60,204 bases of DNA from Thermoplasmata archaeon. Lineage in GTDB: Archaea > Thermoplasmatota > Thermoplasmata > Thermoplasmatales > Thermoplasmataceae. Positions within the stretch are counted from its first letter, which is position 1; every line of letters begins with the position of its first letter. A program made the translations under genes and the position numbers. Below are positions 59,760 to 60,204 of this stretch, piece after piece. The notes below the pieces were generated by a model. The model saw nothing but the letters and a program-made list of their open reading frames with translations, did not search any database and was not told where the DNA came from. The stretch is from NCBI GenBank assembly GCA_021820405.1, contig JAKADQ010000003.1, forward strand, positions 1 through 60,204, in the 5' to 3' direction.

Positions 59760-60204
59760 ATGCCCTCAAAACACATCCCACTAATCATGCATATAACAGA
59801 TAATATAGTTTCGCAAGATGAAAGAAAAAGAAAGTATTCTAATAGACAGATCATAAAGATACTTGTATTGCTGAATATATTTGGAATATCATACAGGTCA
59901 GCAGGGATATTCCTCAGGAACCATGAGGAATATCTGAACATGATCGATCTTAAAGAAATACCATCATTTCAGACATTATCAAGAAGAGCAAGAATGATTG
60001 ATCTTCATGCATTAAACAGAAAGATCACATATGAACATTCCATGAATGAATGTGCAGCCATGGATTCATTCATGATTCACACATGCAAGTATTCCACAGC
60101 AGTAAGAAGAAAACTGTGGGGAAATTACAAAGATCATGAATCAGGATGGTCTAAGACAACCAAGGGATGGTCCTATGGAAGAAAATGTCATGTATCCATG
60201 GATG
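59760..60204 (+). CDS. Transposase, IS4/IS5-superfamily-like (truncated by window end)
   Basis: Open frame from ATG 59760: MPSKHIPLIMHITDNIVSQDERKRKYSNRQIIKILVLLNIFGISYRSAGIFLRNHEEYLNM...CAAMDSFMIHTCKYSTAVRRKLWGNYKDHESGWSKTTKGWSYGRKCHVSMD; MDSF carries a probable first catalytic Asp. Confidence 0.75.
   Translation, partial: MPSKHIPLIMHITDNIVSQDERKRKYSNRQIIKILVLLNIFGISYRSAGIFLRNHEEYLNMIDLKEIPSFQTLSRRARMIDLHALNRKITYEHSMNECAAMDSFMIHTCKYSTAVRRKLWGNYKDHESGWSKTTKGWSYGRKCHVSMD

Noticed and set aside
1-60204. CRISPR array, rRNA genes
   Set aside because: No regularly spaced identical repeats and no rRNA-like conserved stretch noticed on reading either strand; a dedicated search was not possible.

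Overview
The window is a 60.2-kb archaeal segment. Gene content and protein style point to a Thermoplasmatales-like euryarchaeon: fused PPAT/NTPase, TBP, archaeosine TGT, split GMP synthase and family B polymerase. Most of it is ordinary core genome: glyA, polB, geranylgeranyl reductase, arcTGT, ABCE1, folP, hisS, guaA-B, rpsB, endA, tbp, truD, futalosine menaquinone genes, guaB, glycerol-3-phosphate genes, ppdK, coaBC, nfo and an ECF transporter. Four stretches are accessory: about 25.9-31.1 kb (IS1634-like element, large exported proteins, a frameshifted ArdC-like relic), about 43.7-47.3 kb (beside tRNA-Thr; YgiT-like zinc ribbon, unknown ORF and DUF4258-like ORF; decayed IS5-like transposase), about 51.6-56.2 kb (five-gene ABC/exported-protein island bracketed by two diverged direct repeats), and the right edge (transposase running off the window). 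The most notable observations are the repeat-bracketed ABC island, the zinc-ribbon/DUF4258-like cassette, the ArdC-like relic, a TPP riboswitch ahead of an MFS gene, and a DUF1015-family CDS whose stop codon lies inside the tRNA-Thr anticodon loop. All homology calls are by eye from motifs; no database search was run.
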